Below, piece by piece: positions 20,723 through 21,110 of a DNA stretch of 21,110 nucleotides. Every line of letters begins with the position of its first letter. The stretch's first letter is position 1. The notes under the pieces are model-generated. The model was not told the DNA's origin and ran no database searches. It saw only the letters and a program-made list of their open reading frames with translations. Source of the stretch: Actinomycetota bacterium (GTDB taxonomy: Bacteria > Actinomycetota > Acidimicrobiia > Acidimicrobiales > AC-25); contig VAXF01000030.1 in NCBI GenBank assembly GCA_005888395.1, positions 1 to 21,110 of the forward strand, written 5' to 3'. The translations under genes were made by a program, and so were the position numbers.

Positions 20723-21110
20723 CAGACGTGCTGGGGCTGCCTGCTGACGTGGCCGCGTCGGAGTCGCGCGGCCAGCAGGTGCTGCACCCGTCGCGCGACG
20801 ACTACGTCGAGACCGTTCGCACGCTGCGTGACGATGCCGGGTTCGCCATGTGCGTCGACCTCACGGCCGCCGACTATCTGACCAATCCCAACCGCCGTCT
20901 GCCCGCGGGCGTGCAGCCCGAGCGCTTCGAGCTCGTCGTCGGCCTGCTCTCGCTCGAGCGCCGGGCGCGGGTGCGGTTGCGCGTGCAGGCGCCCGAGTCC
21001 GAACCGACCGCGCCCTCGCTCTACGACCTCCACCCCGGCACCGAGGCGATGGAGCGCGAGGTCTACGACATGTTCGGCATCGTCTTCGAGGGTCACCCCG
21101 ACCTGTCCCG
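20719..21110 (+). CDS. nuoC: NADH-quinone oxidoreductase subunit C (3' end cut by window edge)
   Basis: Peripheral-arm subunit of complex I; 130 codons are visible. I translated it by hand from a GTG at 20719 that overlaps the nuoB stop (GTGA). The middle includes the strand CVDLTAADYLTNPNRRLP and ERFELVVGLLSLERRARVRL, and the family signature MEREVYDMFGIVFEGHPDLSR runs to the edge. The frame is open at the end, so the length is unknown, and fusion with NuoD cannot be excluded. Confidence 0.94.
   Translation, partial: MTDVLGLPADVAASESRGQQVLHPSRDDYVETVRTLRDDAGFAMCVDLTAADYLTNPNRRLPAGVQPERFELVVGLLSLERRARVRLRVQAPESEPTAPSLYDLHPGTEAMEREVYDMFGIVFEGHPDLS

Noticed and set aside
1..21110. CRISPR arrays, tRNA or rRNA genes, insertion sequences, phage genes
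   Set aside because: No regularly spaced repeats, no cloverleaf-like or rRNA-like stretches, and no transposase or integrase motifs were noticed. A covariance-model search would be needed to exclude small RNAs.

Overview
This is a gene-dense, very high-GC bacterial chromosome segment with many GTG starts and tight gene overlaps. The gene content and order (rex followed by early tetrapyrrole genes, a menaquinone-type bc complex, then nuoA-B-C) suggest an actinobacterium, most likely an Acidimicrobiia-like lineage. That placement is inferred from gene content and protein style, not from a marker-gene tree. I see no rRNA, tRNA, CRISPR array, insertion sequence or phage gene.

Left part (1-4180): a truncated ABC-2-type ATPase on the minus strand is divergent from an FAD-dependent oxidoreductase. 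An acyl-CoA-synthetase-like enzyme follows, and its 3' end overlaps a convergent multi-pass membrane protein of unknown function.

Tetrapyrrole operon (4236-11466, plus strand): rex, precorrin-2 dehydrogenase, hemA, hemC, a cobA-hemD fusion, hemB and hemL. These cover the whole route from glutamyl-tRNA to uroporphyrinogen III, plus the branch to precorrin-2 and sirohydrochlorin. The promoter carries a Rex-operator-like site over its -35 region, and rex appears to be leaderless.

Middle minus-strand block (11519-14327): a membrane-anchored monohaem cytochrome c, a geranylgeranyl-reductase-family flavoprotein (perhaps a menaquinone tail reductase), and a zinc-ribbon/one-TM protein gene broken by two apparent single-base deletions. 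A nested palindrome lies between this block and hemL.

Respiratory operon (14461-21110, plus strand): an unknown 3-TM protein, a dicluster ferredoxin, a split b6-type cytochrome b, a subunit-IV-like protein with a long disordered N-terminus, a Rieske protein, a dihaem cytochrome c, another unknown membrane protein, then nuoA, nuoB and a truncated nuoC. A second, better Rex-operator-like site lies just upstream of this operon. The simplest reading is a redox-controlled module: Rex senses NADH/NAD+ and could tune haem precursor supply together with the quinol:cytochrome c reductase and complex I.

The most unusual signals are: (1) a short motif, [VI]PxHLLxR[SA]xxRREA, found three times in two respiratory proteins at the head of disordered tails; (2) a b6-type cytochrome b with the Cys that binds haem c_n in b6f complexes, paired with a subunit IV whose PEWY glutamate is replaced; (3) a ferredoxin inside the bc operon; (4) the paired Rex sites; and (5) a set of intergenic hairpins that often end at a start codon and could hide ribosome binding sites.
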